A DNA stretch of 64,000 nucleotides from DATMRF01 sp035566435 (lineage in GTDB: Bacteria > Verrucomicrobiota > Verrucomicrobiia > Limisphaerales > UBA8199), in assembly GCA_035566435.1 (NCBI GenBank), contig DATMRF010000083.1:62001-126000 (forward strand), written 5' to 3'. The stretch's first letter is position 1; each line of letters starts with the position of its first letter. The notes beneath the pieces are model-generated. The model was not told the DNA's origin. It searched no databases and saw nothing but the letters and a program-made list of their open reading frames with translations. Made by a program: the position numbers and the translations under genes. This document shows, one piece after another, positions 51,474 through 59,715 of this stretch.

Positions 51474-52481
51474 CTATTTGTTAATGTAACGTCGCGCCGC
51501 TTCCAGCAACTCGGTGGTGCCGCGGGTCGGCGAGGCCGCGGCGGACGGCACGTCCTGGCCGAACAACTCCCGGATAAACCGGCCCATCGTCTCGTTCGTG
51601 GGGCCGTACCCGGAGTGGTAGATATAATGCTCCAGGTCATAAAGCAACTCGTCGCCGCTGGGGTACCGTTTGTCGAGGTCGCGGGCCAGCGCGCGATGGA
51701 GGATCTCATTGAGCCGATCATCGATGCGCGGGTCGAGCGCGCGGAAGTCGGGGATAGGCATGTTGATCATGCGCTGGCGGGATTCCTCGGCGCTCGGGCC
51801 CTTGAAAATATTGCGCCCCAGCAAAAGGTGTCCCAGGACCACGCCGGCGGAGAAGAGGTCGGAGCGTTTGTCGGTGATCTGAAAATTGGCCTGCTCCGGA
51901 CTCATGTAATCCGCTTTGCCGGCAACGACCTCGCCCTCGTTGTCCACCAGGAAGCCGCGCGCCTTGGCGATGCCGAAATCCGTCAACTTGACGTCGCCTT
52001 CGAAGGCGATCATGACGTTCTTGAAACTGACATCGCGGTGAACGATGCCCAGGGGGCGGCCGTCCTTGTCGGTTTTGGCATGGGCGTAAGCGAGGCCGCG
52101 GGCGACTCGGCTGACGATAAACACGGCCAACTCCTTGGGCAGGACGCGCTTCTTGAGGGTCAATTGGTGCTCGAACTGTTCGAGGTTGACGCCACGAATG
52201 AGCTCCATGGCGATGAAATAGACGCCCTGGGTCTCGCCGAGGTGGTACGTCTGGACGATGTTGGTATGGATGAGGTCCGCCACCAGCTTGGCTTCACCGA
52301 TGAAGTTTTCGATGAATTGCTTTTGGTTGGCGTAATTCTGGCGGACCACCTTGATGGCGATCCGCTTGACGAAGCCGCTTGCGCCCAGTTGCTCCGCTTC
52401 GTACACGATGCCCATGCCGCCTTCGTAAATCTGGCGCACGATCTCGTACTTAAACTCGTTCTGAATCGTGAAGAGGGCCAC
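51474..52481 (-). CDS. Soluble serine/threonine protein kinase
   Basis: A 335-residue Hanks-type kinase without a membrane helix. Glycine loop YEGGMGIVY (19-27), K44 in IAIKVV, catalytic loop HRDVSFKN with D150 and N155, DFG at 168-170, then ADYMSPEQ. The loop is HRDVS rather than HRDLK, a variant frequent in this phylum and in myxobacteria; the usual Lys is replaced, so activity should not be assumed equal. The C-terminal 60 residues after the kinase lobe (from about 275) are an unassigned helical tail. It precedes the amidohydrolase gene by 36 bases. Confidence 0.9.
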   Translation of the reverse strand: MALFTIQNEFKYEIVRQIYEGGMGIVYEAEQLGASGFVKRIAIKVVRQNYANQKQFIENFIGEAKLVADLIHTNIVQTYHLGETQGVYFIAMELIRGVNLEQFEHQLTLKKRVLPKELAVFIVSRVARGLAYAHAKTDKDGRPLGIVHRDVSFKNVMIAFEGDVKLTDFGIAKARGFLVDNEGEVVAGKADYMSPEQANFQITDKRSDLFSAGVVLGHLLLGRNIFKGPSAEESRQRMINMPIPDFRALDPRIDDRLNEILHRALARDLDKRYPSGDELLYDLEHYIYHSGYGPTNETMGRFIRELFGQDVPSAAASPTRGTTELLEAARRYINK

Positions 52482-52664
52482 AGTTTCATGTTCGTTAAAG
52501 CAAGGGAGAAGTCAAGCCCGCGCTGGCCTGCGAGCAAAAAACACCCAAATTTTCTTGGAGAATTTAATCATTTTCTACTTGCGCCACTTGGCGGTAGGGC
52601 TTTAATTCGAGCCAAGTCGAACGACTTTAGTAAACCAAACAACAACAAACTCACTGAACTGACT

Positions 52665-52961
52665 ATGGCAAAAGCAATGTCCAAATCTCAAATCGCGGCC
52701 ACGGTTGCCGAAAAGGTCGGCATCACTAAGAAGCAGGCTGTCCAGGCCCTCGACCTCGTCGCCGATCTCGCCTACAAGCAAGCGAAGAACACTTTTACCC
52801 TGCCGGGTCTCGGCAAACTCGTGTTGGTCAATCGCCCCGCTCGCGAAATGACCATGCAGTTCGGCCCCAACAAGGGCCAGGTCATCAAGATCCCCGCCAA
52901 ACGCGTTGTGAAGTTTCGCGTCGCCAAGGCCGCCAAGGATGCGATCCTCGGCGCCAAGTAA
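52665..52961 (+). CDS. HU-family DNA-binding protein
   Basis: A 98-residue histone-like protein. The N-terminal helices SKSQIAATVAEKVGITKKQA and the C-terminal KRVVKFRVAKAAKDAILG match HU/IHF. The beta-arm (GLGKLVLVNRPAREMTMQFG) lacks the classical RxGRNPxTGE tip sequence, replaced by PAREMTMQFGPNKGQ, as in divergent HU of this phylum. It would bend and compact DNA. ATG at 52665 begins the family domain; the open frame runs far upstream, but that is antisense to the kinase gene. A terminator follows. Confidence 0.93.
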   Translation: MAKAMSKSQIAATVAEKVGITKKQAVQALDLVADLAYKQAKNTFTLPGLGKLVLVNRPAREMTMQFGPNKGQVIKIPAKRVVKFRVAKAAKDAILGAK

Positions 52962-52976
52962 GCTCTGCTTTTCCCT

Positions 52977-53008
52977 AAAGGCACTCTGAGGTTCTCAGGG
53001 TGCCTTTT
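52977..53008 (+). terminator. Intrinsic terminator of the HU gene
   Basis: AAAGGCACTCTGAG pairs with CTCAGGGTGCCTTTT around a short loop, ending in TTTT, 16 bases after the HU stop. Confidence 0.9.
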
Positions 53009-53040
53009 CGATTTCAAAGCGGGGAGACGGCGGCGGGAGC

Positions 53041-53176
53041 GCTGCAGTGATGGAGTTGGGGAGTATTGGAAGGATGGAGTGGTGGAGTATTGGGCTACCG
53101 CAGGCAACGGCCCGCTCTGGATCGACCGGCTCTCCGACGATCCTGATATCCAATCATCCAGTAATCCATTACTTCA
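53041..53176. repeat. GATGGAGT and ATCCAGTAATCC words in spacer
   Basis: TGATGGAGT, GGATGGAGTGGTGGAGT (53041-53092) and ATCCAATCATCCAGTAATCC (53150-53169) repeat the words of 17063-17210 and 27925-28025. Confidence 0.75.
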
Positions 53177-53183
53177 CTTCCCC

Positions 53184-54152
53184 ATGAAAGTCGCCGTGGT
53201 TGGCTGCGGAGCGGTCGGCAGCTTTTATGGCGCGAAACTGGCCCGCGCTGGACACGAAGTCACTTTCCTGTTGCGCTCCGATTACGACGCGGTCCGCCGT
53301 AACGGTGTTTTGATCCGCAGCCCGCAAGGGGACTTCCGCGTTCGCCCGAGAGCGGCGCGAACTCCGGAAGAAATCGGACCTAGCGACCTGATCGTTATCG
53401 GACTCAAGACGACCGCCAACGAGCAGTTTTCCCGCCTGCTGCCCCCGCTGGCGGGACCAGCGACGGCCGTGCTGACGTTGCAGAACGGCTTGGGCAACGA
53501 GGAACACCTCGCCCGCGTGTTCCCGGTCGAGCAGGTTCTGGGCGGACTCTGTTTCGTGTGCCTCAACCGACTGGAGCCAGGCGTGATCCACCACATCGAC
53601 CACGGACAGGTCATTATCGGGGAATTTCAGCGGTACCCCGAGCCGCGGACTCATGACCTCGCTGGAGCGTTCCAACACGCCGGAGTGCCATGCTCAGTGG
53701 CTGACAACCTCGGTCGAGCGCACTGGGAGAAATTGACCTGGAACATTCCTTTCAACGGCCTCGGTGTCGCGGGCGCCGCGGGCTTCGACGCCGTGTTCGC
53801 CGGAGAACTCCCGCCAGGCCGAACCTTGGGCCCTTGTTTGACCACTGACAAACTGCTCGCGGACGGCGACTGGGCGCGGCTTGTTTTGGAACTCATCAAT
53901 GAGGTCACCGCCGCCGCTCGCGCGCTCGGTTTCCAAATCCCTGACGCTATCGCCGACGAGCAAATCGAACGAACGCGCACAATGGGGGCCTACCAGGCCT
54001 CGACGCTTCTCGATTTTGAGCGCCGCCAACCGCTCGAGCTCGAGAGCCTTTTTCGGGAGCCGTTGCGGCAAGCGAAACGTGCCGGCGTCTCGGTGCCGCG
54101 GCTCGAGGCCCTTTGCCGCCTGCTGCAGCAGCTCGACTCCGCCGCACGATAA
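53184..54152 (+). CDS. Ketopantoate reductase-like (PanE/ApbA family) protein
   Basis: A 322-residue Rossmann dehydrogenase: GCGAVGSFYGAKLARAGHEV at the N-terminus binds NADP; VLTLQNGLGNEEHLARVF and catalytic Lys in HWEKLTWNIPFNGL match PanE, which reduces 2-dehydropantoate for coenzyme A. Many paralogues reduce other 2-oxoacids, and no panB/panC is near, so the family name is safer than panE. ATG at 53184 is chosen because the family starts there and the upstream frame is spacer repeat. Confidence 0.88.
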   Translation: MKVAVVGCGAVGSFYGAKLARAGHEVTFLLRSDYDAVRRNGVLIRSPQGDFRVRPRAARTPEEIGPSDLIVIGLKTTANEQFSRLLPPLAGPATAVLTLQNGLGNEEHLARVFPVEQVLGGLCFVCLNRLEPGVIHHIDHGQVIIGEFQRYPEPRTHDLAGAFQHAGVPCSVADNLGRAHWEKLTWNIPFNGLGVAGAAGFDAVFAGELPPGRTLGPCLTTDKLLADGDWARLVLELINEVTAAARALGFQIPDAIADEQIERTRTMGAYQASTLLDFERRQPLELESLFREPLRQAKRAGVSVPRLEALCRLLQQLDSAAR

Positions 54153-54301
54153 CCGACGGGGGGCTTCTTCCTCCGGACTTGCCATCCAGCTCAAATCTAC
54201 GCATCGTTAACTCGTCCCGGATGCGCAAGGGACTCCCATCAGGCGCTAGCCGCGTTAGCTGCGTCATCCGAGGCCGAACGTCCTGCGATCGAATTGGAAC
54301 A

Positions 54302-55645
54302 ATGAAAACACGTGTTCGATTTGCTCCGAGCCCGACCGGTTTCCTGCATATCGGCGGGGCCCGGACCGCTCTGTTCAACTGGTTGTACGCCCGGCACACC
54401 GACGGCAGCTTCATTCTTCGGATTGAAGATACCGATGCCGCGCGCAATACCCAGGAGGCGGTCAACGTCATCCTCAACGGGCTCCGCTGGCTGGGATTGG
54501 ACTGGGACGAGGGACCAATTAGCGCCGACGCCACGGGCCCGAGCAAGGGGCAATGCGGATCTTATTTTCAGAGCCAGCGGAAAGAGAATTACGACCGGCG
54601 GGTGGAGGCCCTCCTGTCGCACGGGCTGGCTTACCAGCGCGACGGCGCGGTGAAATTTAAAATGTCGCGCGAGCCGGTCCTCATCCCGGACCTGGTGGTG
54701 GGCGACGTGAAACGCGAATTGACCGATCGTGAGCAATTGGCCCCTGACTTTGTCATCGTCCGCTCCGACGGCCAGCCAGTGTTCCACCTGGTCAACGTCG
54801 TGGATGATTTGGACATGGGCATCACTCACGTCATCCGTGGTGAGGACCATTTGAGCAACACGGCAAAACACATTGCGCTGTTCCGCGCCTTTGGGGTCGA
54901 GCCGCCGAAGTACGCGCATATTCCGCTCATTCTGAACATCGATGGGACGAAGATGAGCAAGCGCGACCAGGGAGCTTCGTTGGCCACGTACATGGAAGAG
55001 GGTTATGCGCCGGAGGCGCTGGTGAACTACCTCTGCCTGCTCGGCTGGTCACCCAAGAACAACCGCGAAAAAATGTCGGTCGCCGAGGTCATTCATGCCT
55101 TCGACCTGCCCCAAGTTTTGCGCCACAACGCGCGGTTCGACCTCACCAAGCTGAACTGGCTCAACGGCGAATATGTCCGCGAGATGAACGATGATCGTTT
55201 TTACGAGCTCTCCATCCATGCGCTGGCCCGCGCCGGTCTGGACACGAACAAATACGCTGTCGGCTACCTTAAGGCGGCTCTGGACACGTGCAAGGGCAAG
55301 TTCAAATTGTTCGGCGAGCTGCCGAACTACGCCGGCTTCTATTTCAAAGACGAGGTGGAGTATGACGCGGCGTCCGCGCAGCGTGACTTCACCCCGGAAA
55401 ACCAGCCGCGCCTGATGAGGTTACGGGAGGCGCTGGGTAACCTTGAACCATTCGAGGCTGATGCCATTGGCAACACCTTGAAAGCGGTTGCCCAGGAGCT
55501 CGGTGTGAAGCCGGGAGTACTGGTGCATCCAACGCGTCTGGCTTGCTGCGGCAACCCTGCCGGACCGAGCTTGTACCACCTGCTGGCGATCTTGGGTAAG
55601 GAACGGGTGCTCCAGCGGATCGATCGCGCGCTGGCGCGGGTGTAG
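54302..55645 (+). CDS. gltX: Glutamate-tRNA ligase
   Basis: A 447-residue discriminating or non-discriminating GluRS. HIGH motif PSPTGFLHIGGART, FRIEDTD region as LRIEDTDAARN, and KMSKR in DGTKMSKRDQG are present, then an anticodon-binding helical region to the end. It is shorter than the usual 465-500: the segment around residue 115 passes from GLAYQRDGAVKFKMS directly to REPVLIPDLVVGDV, without the zinc-binding C-x-C stretch, a naturally short form. gluQ, the paralogue, is at 48700. ATG at 54302 begins the family domain. Confidence 0.95.
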   Translation: MKTRVRFAPSPTGFLHIGGARTALFNWLYARHTDGSFILRIEDTDAARNTQEAVNVILNGLRWLGLDWDEGPISADATGPSKGQCGSYFQSQRKENYDRRVEALLSHGLAYQRDGAVKFKMSREPVLIPDLVVGDVKRELTDREQLAPDFVIVRSDGQPVFHLVNVVDDLDMGITHVIRGEDHLSNTAKHIALFRAFGVEPPKYAHIPLILNIDGTKMSKRDQGASLATYMEEGYAPEALVNYLCLLGWSPKNNREKMSVAEVIHAFDLPQVLRHNARFDLTKLNWLNGEYVREMNDDRFYELSIHALARAGLDTNKYAVGYLKAALDTCKGKFKLFGELPNYAGFYFKDEVEYDAASAQRDFTPENQPRLMRLREALGNLEPFEADAIGNTLKAVAQELGVKPGVLVHPTRLACCGNPAGPSLYHLLAILGKERVLQRIDRALARV

Positions 55646-55691
55646 TCGTTAAAACGTTACAGGGTTAAAACGCTAAATCAAGCATCACGCA

Positions 55692-56198
55692 TCAACGCTC
55701 CAACGCCCGATTCTTCGCCCGCGACTCTTCGGCGAGGCGCGCTTTGAATTCTAGGTATTTCTGCCGCAACGCCGGATCCTTCACTGCGAGGATTTGCACC
55801 GCGAGCAAACCGGCATTTCGCGCGCCGTTGATGGCGACGGTGGCGACCGGGACGCCGCTGGGCATCTGCACGATCGACATCAATGAATCCAACCCCTGAA
55901 GGGTTTTTCCGGCGATGGGCACGCCGATCACTGGCAGCGGCGTAAATGCGGCGGTCACGCCGGGAAGGTGGGCCGCGCCGCCCGCGCCGGCGATGAGTAC
56001 GCACACTCCCCGTTCGTGCGCCGTGGTGGCATAACGTGCCAGGTCCTGTGGCGCGCGGTGGGCCGAGATGACCTGCGCTTCGTGCGGGATGCCGAATTCG
56101 ACGCAAACGTCGGCGGCGGCTCTCATCGTTGGCCAATCGGAGTCGCTGCCCATGAGGATTCCGACCTTCGGCTTTTTCGCAGAGTCTTTCTCGTTCAT
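55692..56198 (-). CDS. purE: N5-carboxyaminoimidazole ribonucleotide mutase
   Basis: A 168-residue class I PurE of purine synthesis: GILMGSDSDWPTMRAAA, VISAHRAPQDLARYA, VLIAGAGGAAHLPGVTAA and the C-terminal NAGLLAVQIL are classical. The octameric enzyme moves CO2 from N5 to C4. purK is not adjacent. ATG at 56198 fits the family start; the frame upstream has a further 16 codons. The 271-base gap to pgsA holds a degenerate ATTCGCGGAATCCACGG block of the spacer-repeat type and nothing else. Confidence 0.95.
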   Translation of the reverse strand: MNEKDSAKKPKVGILMGSDSDWPTMRAAADVCVEFGIPHEAQVISAHRAPQDLARYATTAHERGVCVLIAGAGGAAHLPGVTAAFTPLPVIGVPIAGKTLQGLDSLMSIVQMPSGVPVATVAINGARNAGLLAVQILAVKDPALRQKYLEFKARLAEESRAKNRALER

Positions 56199-56469
56199 AT
56201 CCAGGAATTCGCGCGATAGCTTCGTGTCCCGCCGCGATTCCCGCAAGTGGAAAGAGTTGTTGACAGTGGAAAAAATCGTTGACCCGGGATTTCATGGCTC
56301 TCAAGAACAGCGGAAATGAGATTTGTGTTATTCGCGGAATCCACGGTCGAAGCTCATCGGTCGCTTCTTTGTCGGTCCGCGCCCTGTGCGTTCTCTGCGG
56401 TGAACTCCCCGAGCAAGTTCGGGGGTTGACGCCGCCCATGAACCAAGCAACACTGGCTTAGGATCAGTC

Positions 56470-57057
56470 ATGACTACGGCCAATAAAGTCACTATTGTAC
56501 GCATCCTGCTGATTCCGTTCTTCGTCGTCGAAATCCTGTATTACGTCAACACTGGCAACGAAGTGCATCGTCTGTTGGCGATTATTTCGTTCGCCTTGGC
56601 GTCGGTTTTTGACGGCGTGGACGGCTATATCGCCCGCCATTACAACCAGCGCAGCGAGCTGGGGGGCATTTTGGACCCTCTCGCCGACAAGCTGTTGCTG
56701 GTTTCGGGCATCGTGGTCCTGAGCTTCGACCATCGGCCGCGTCTGGACACCGTGCCCTTGTGGCTAACCGGGACGATTATCGGGCGCGATATTGTGCTCC
56801 TGGCCGGAATGATTGTGATCCAGATGACCGTCGGCAAAGTAAAAGTGAAACCGCGCGCGCTGGGCAAAATCGCCACCGTCCTGCAGATGGTGGTCGTGCT
56901 CTGGGTCCTGCTGAAGTGGAACCAGAAATGGCTTTCGACCTGGACTCTCGGGGCCGCGCTCTGCACCGGGATATCCGGGCTGCTTTATGTGTGGGACGGC
57001 TCGCACCAGTTGAGCGCCCATCCAACCAGTCTGCCCGCCCCCAGACAGCACCCATAA
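56470..57057 (+). CDS. pgsA: CDP-diacylglycerol-glycerol-3-phosphate 3-phosphatidyltransferase
   Basis: A 195-residue membrane enzyme of the CDP-alcohol phosphotransferase family that makes phosphatidylglycerol phosphate. The signature D-G-x2-A-R-x8-G-x3-D-x3-D is seen in DGVDGYIARHYNQRSELGG followed by ILDPLADK. About five membrane helices follow the usual order. It precedes bcp by 43 bases. A short Pro-rich tail ends the protein. Confidence 0.92.
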   Translation: MTTANKVTIVRILLIPFFVVEILYYVNTGNEVHRLLAIISFALASVFDGVDGYIARHYNQRSELGGILDPLADKLLLVSGIVVLSFDHRPRLDTVPLWLTGTIIGRDIVLLAGMIVIQMTVGKVKVKPRALGKIATVLQMVVVLWVLLKWNQKWLSTWTLGAALCTGISGLLYVWDGSHQLSAHPTSLPAPRQHP

Positions 57058-57100
57058 GCGCTTCCATCAAACCACTAATCCGTCTTTCTCCGTTCTTCGC

Positions 57101-57577
57101 GTGGCCAAAGCTCCCGAACTCAAATTGAAGCCCGGCGACAAAGCTCCCGACTTTACCGCCAGCACGCAAGACGGCCAAAAAGTTTCCTTGTCAGGTTTCA
57201 AAGGCAAACATGTCGTGCTGTATTTTTATCCTCGGGACGACACGCCCGGTTGCACCAAAGAAGCCTGCGCCTTCCGCGACGAATTTGCCGAGTTTAAGAA
57301 GAAAGGCGCGGTCGTGCTGGGCGTCAGCACCGACCCGGCCAAATCGCACGCGAAATTCGCACAGAAGTATAAACTGCCATTCACTCTGTTGGCGGACGAG
57401 GACAAACACATCGTCCAGGCCTATGGTGCTTGGGGTCAAAAATCCTTTTTAGGCCGGAAATACATGGGCATATTTCGGGTCACTTTCCTGATCGGTCCCG
57501 ATGGCACGATCAAGCAGGTCTGGCCGCTGGTGAAACCAGCCGAGCACCCAGCAGAAGTGCTCAAAGCGATCGAGTGA
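57101..57577 (+). CDS. bcp: Thiol peroxidase BCP (atypical 2-Cys peroxiredoxin)
   Basis: A 158-residue peroxiredoxin with peroxidatic C51 in TPGCTKEACAFRD and resolving C56, the BCP/PrxQ arrangement. It reduces hydroperoxides using thioredoxin. The start is a GTG at 57101; no ATG is near. A second peroxiredoxin of the AhpE type follows after about 100 bases, so a peroxide-defence pair is likely. Confidence 0.93.
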   Translation: MAKAPELKLKPGDKAPDFTASTQDGQKVSLSGFKGKHVVLYFYPRDDTPGCTKEACAFRDEFAEFKKKGAVVLGVSTDPAKSHAKFAQKYKLPFTLLADEDKHIVQAYGAWGQKSFLGRKYMGIFRVTFLIGPDGTIKQVWPLVKPAEHPAEVLKAIE

Positions 57578-57676
57578 CGCCCACGCCTCAGCACTGCATT
57601 TTCCTTCCTGCCATTTGACACCCGATGGGAATCGACTTAACTATTTATCGCGTTTAACCTTTTAACCAATACGACT

Positions 57677-58156
57677 ATGGCAATATCCGTTGGCACCAAA
57701 GCGCCCGATTTCAGCTTGAAATCGAAACAACCTTCCGGCCTCGTGGACGTGAAACTCAGCGATAATTTCGGCAAGAAGAACACCGTGCTTCTGTTCTTCC
57801 CCGCCGCCTTCACCAGCGTTTGCACCAAGGAGCTGTGTGATATTACTGCCGGGCTGAACGGCTACTCGGGACTGAACGCCAGTGTCATCGCCGTGAGCGT
57901 CGATACTCCGTTTGCGCAGGAAGCCTGGGCCCAGAAGGAAAAGATCAACATCCCCCTGGTCAGTGATTTGAACAAGGAAGTGATCAATAAGTACGATGTG
58001 GTGTTCCCGATGCTCGCGGGCATCGGCGATACCGCTGCCCGCGCCGCGTTCGTCATCGACAAGCAGGGCGTTGTCCAATACAGTGAGCAAACGCCTACGC
58101 CTAAAGACCTGCCCGATTTCGACAAGGTCAAGGCGACGCTTGCGAAGTTGAAGTAG
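57677..58156 (+). CDS. AhpE-like peroxiredoxin
   Basis: A 159-residue peroxiredoxin with C49 in FTSVCTKELCD and a second Cys at 54, like the PrxQ/AhpE group. VLLFFPAAFTSVCT and IPLVSDLNKEVINKYDV are family landmarks. It may reduce alkyl hydroperoxides or lipid peroxides. It is probably read from its own or a shared promoter after bcp; a short AACCTTTTAACC spacer word precedes it. Confidence 0.9.
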   Translation: MAISVGTKAPDFSLKSKQPSGLVDVKLSDNFGKKNTVLLFFPAAFTSVCTKELCDITAGLNGYSGLNASVIAVSVDTPFAQEAWAQKEKINIPLVSDLNKEVINKYDVVFPMLAGIGDTAARAAFVIDKQGVVQYSEQTPTPKDLPDFDKVKATLAKLK

Positions 58157-58295
58157 GGCGTCAGGGCGTTTTCAGCGGGAAAGTTTGGGGTGCAGACAGC
58201 TGGCGATGGATGCAGGCGGAAGCTTGGGCCAAAGATCCGCTCGTCGGTTCCTGGGTTGCTGAGAGAAGGCAGGACGGAGTTGACGCCATCCAGCG

Positions 58296-59279
58296 CTATG
58301 TCGCGACGTTTCCGCCGTACCAAGGGCGAGTCCGTTTGGAATTCGGACCCGAAGCGACGCTGAAGACGCGGCGGGCGAGCTTGGCGTTGTCTTCCACTTG
58401 CCAGTCGAACATTCCCACGAGGATGAAGTCTGCGCCGCCATTGACGGAGTAAGGAAAAGCTGCGCGCGGCTGGATGGCTCCGGCGGCGAGGATTTTGAAG
58501 GCAATCCAGGGTTTGGTGATTTTGGCGAACACATCAATGACAGCTTGGGCATTGCTGCACCAGGAATTGTCGTTCTTGCTTACACGATCCGGTTCATCGG
58601 GCCTGGTGCCCGTGAAATACTCATTCGTGTGCAGCGTTTTCTGGTAGAAATCGACATCGAGTTTGCGTTTTTCGCATTCGATGATGACCCGGAGGTCGTG
58701 GGCGGCGACACCGGCGACGCGTTTCTGCGAGCGAATGTATTGAACGGCCTCGCCTACTTTTTCGAACTTGTCATCGCCCAGGAGGCGTTCGGCGGTGTCA
58801 CCGGTCAGGTGAATCCCCACCGCGCCTTCGGCGATGGCCCGTTGGCTTTGGGAATAGCCGCCGCCGGCGTCGAGCCGCACCTGGGAGATCCAGTGCATTT
58901 TACCGCCATTTTTCCAATGCTCGAATAGTTGGGAGTTATCGTCCATGACCCAGGTGTTGATCGCCGTGATCCCGTTCTGCTCGCCGAGTTCGAGTGTTTC
59001 GCGGATCTTCGACGGGGTATTGTAGCGGCGCATCAGGGTGGAGACGTAGCCCAAATCCCGGGAATGCGACCAGCCACCGATGAGGTTGCCGCCCATGATT
59101 AACCGGCTGAGCTCGAGGTTGGCGATTTTGCCTTTCGGGAGCACTTGGGATTCAGGGCTGGCGCCGATGGGCGCGGGAGGGACATTGATTGCGGATTGTG
59201 CCCCTAGCGTGAGCGGGATCGCGGCGGACGCGAGGAGCGAAGATTTTACGAAGTCACGTCGAGAGAAGTGGCGTCTCAT
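58296..59279 (-). CDS. Twin-arginine TIM-barrel protein, aldo/keto reductase-like
   Basis: A 327-residue exported protein with a twin-arginine signal (MRRHFSRRDFVKSSLLASAA). The barrel-like body includes LSRLIMGGNLIGGWSHSRDL, QRAIAEGAVGIHLTGDTAERLL and GVAAHDLRVIIECEKRKLDV, recalling periplasmic aldo/keto-reductase-like or similar TIM barrels of Planctomycetes and Verrucomicrobia. The catalytic tetrad is not clear, so enzymatic activity is uncertain. A trailing FSVASGPNSKRTRPWYGG ends it. Confidence 0.75.
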   Translation of the reverse strand: MRRHFSRRDFVKSSLLASAAIPLTLGAQSAINVPPAPIGASPESQVLPKGKIANLELSRLIMGGNLIGGWSHSRDLGYVSTLMRRYNTPSKIRETLELGEQNGITAINTWVMDDNSQLFEHWKNGGKMHWISQVRLDAGGGYSQSQRAIAEGAVGIHLTGDTAERLLGDDKFEKVGEAVQYIRSQKRVAGVAAHDLRVIIECEKRKLDVDFYQKTLHTNEYFTGTRPDEPDRVSKNDNSWCSNAQAVIDVFAKITKPWIAFKILAAGAIQPRAAFPYSVNGGADFILVGMFDWQVEDNAKLARRVFSVASGPNSKRTRPWYGGNVAT

Positions 59280-59350
59280 GAAGGCAGCTTTACAAAACTG
59301 GCGTGAATGTCAATAGAGATGATGGGTTACTCGACTTTGGGGGTCGCTGG

Positions 59351-59424
59351 GGTAGGGCGGGATGTCCCAGCGCGACGCATCTTTGCGAGGGAATAAGGGC
59401 TCGCCCAGGACAGCGCGTCCTACC
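59351..59424. repeat. REP-like TGTCC hairpins, two inverted copies
   Basis: GGTAGGGCGGGATGTCCCAG (59351-59370) and its inverted partner (59401-59424, reading GGTAGGACGCGCTGTCCTGG on the minus strand) belong to the same family as 22683-22746. The remaining 300 bases to 59716 show nothing I can assign. Confidence 0.7.
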
Positions 59425-59715
59425 TGCGCCGATCCGTAGAAGGAGCGAGAAGCGCTAGAGCAAGGTTCTTAGTAACGATCCCCAGGGCATGCCGTTACCG
59501 GGCGGGCATCATGGAGGAGGCTTCGGTGTCTGGTCCGTCGTGCCAGGTGAGCGGGGCAAGATTCGCTTGCTTACGGGGCGTAGCCTGTCTATCCCCACGG
59601 TGGAGACGTCACAAACGTCAAAAGGCGCTAACTGTGGATGGCGGACGGGCAAGAGAATACTCATGACCGGCATACGGGCGAATGGGATCGTGCGAATGGG
59701 CGGTGAGGCAGCTAC

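Noticed and set aside
51273..52664. Long upstream extension of the HU frame
   Set aside because: It is antisense to the kinase gene; HU homology begins at 52665 and the length would be far beyond the family.
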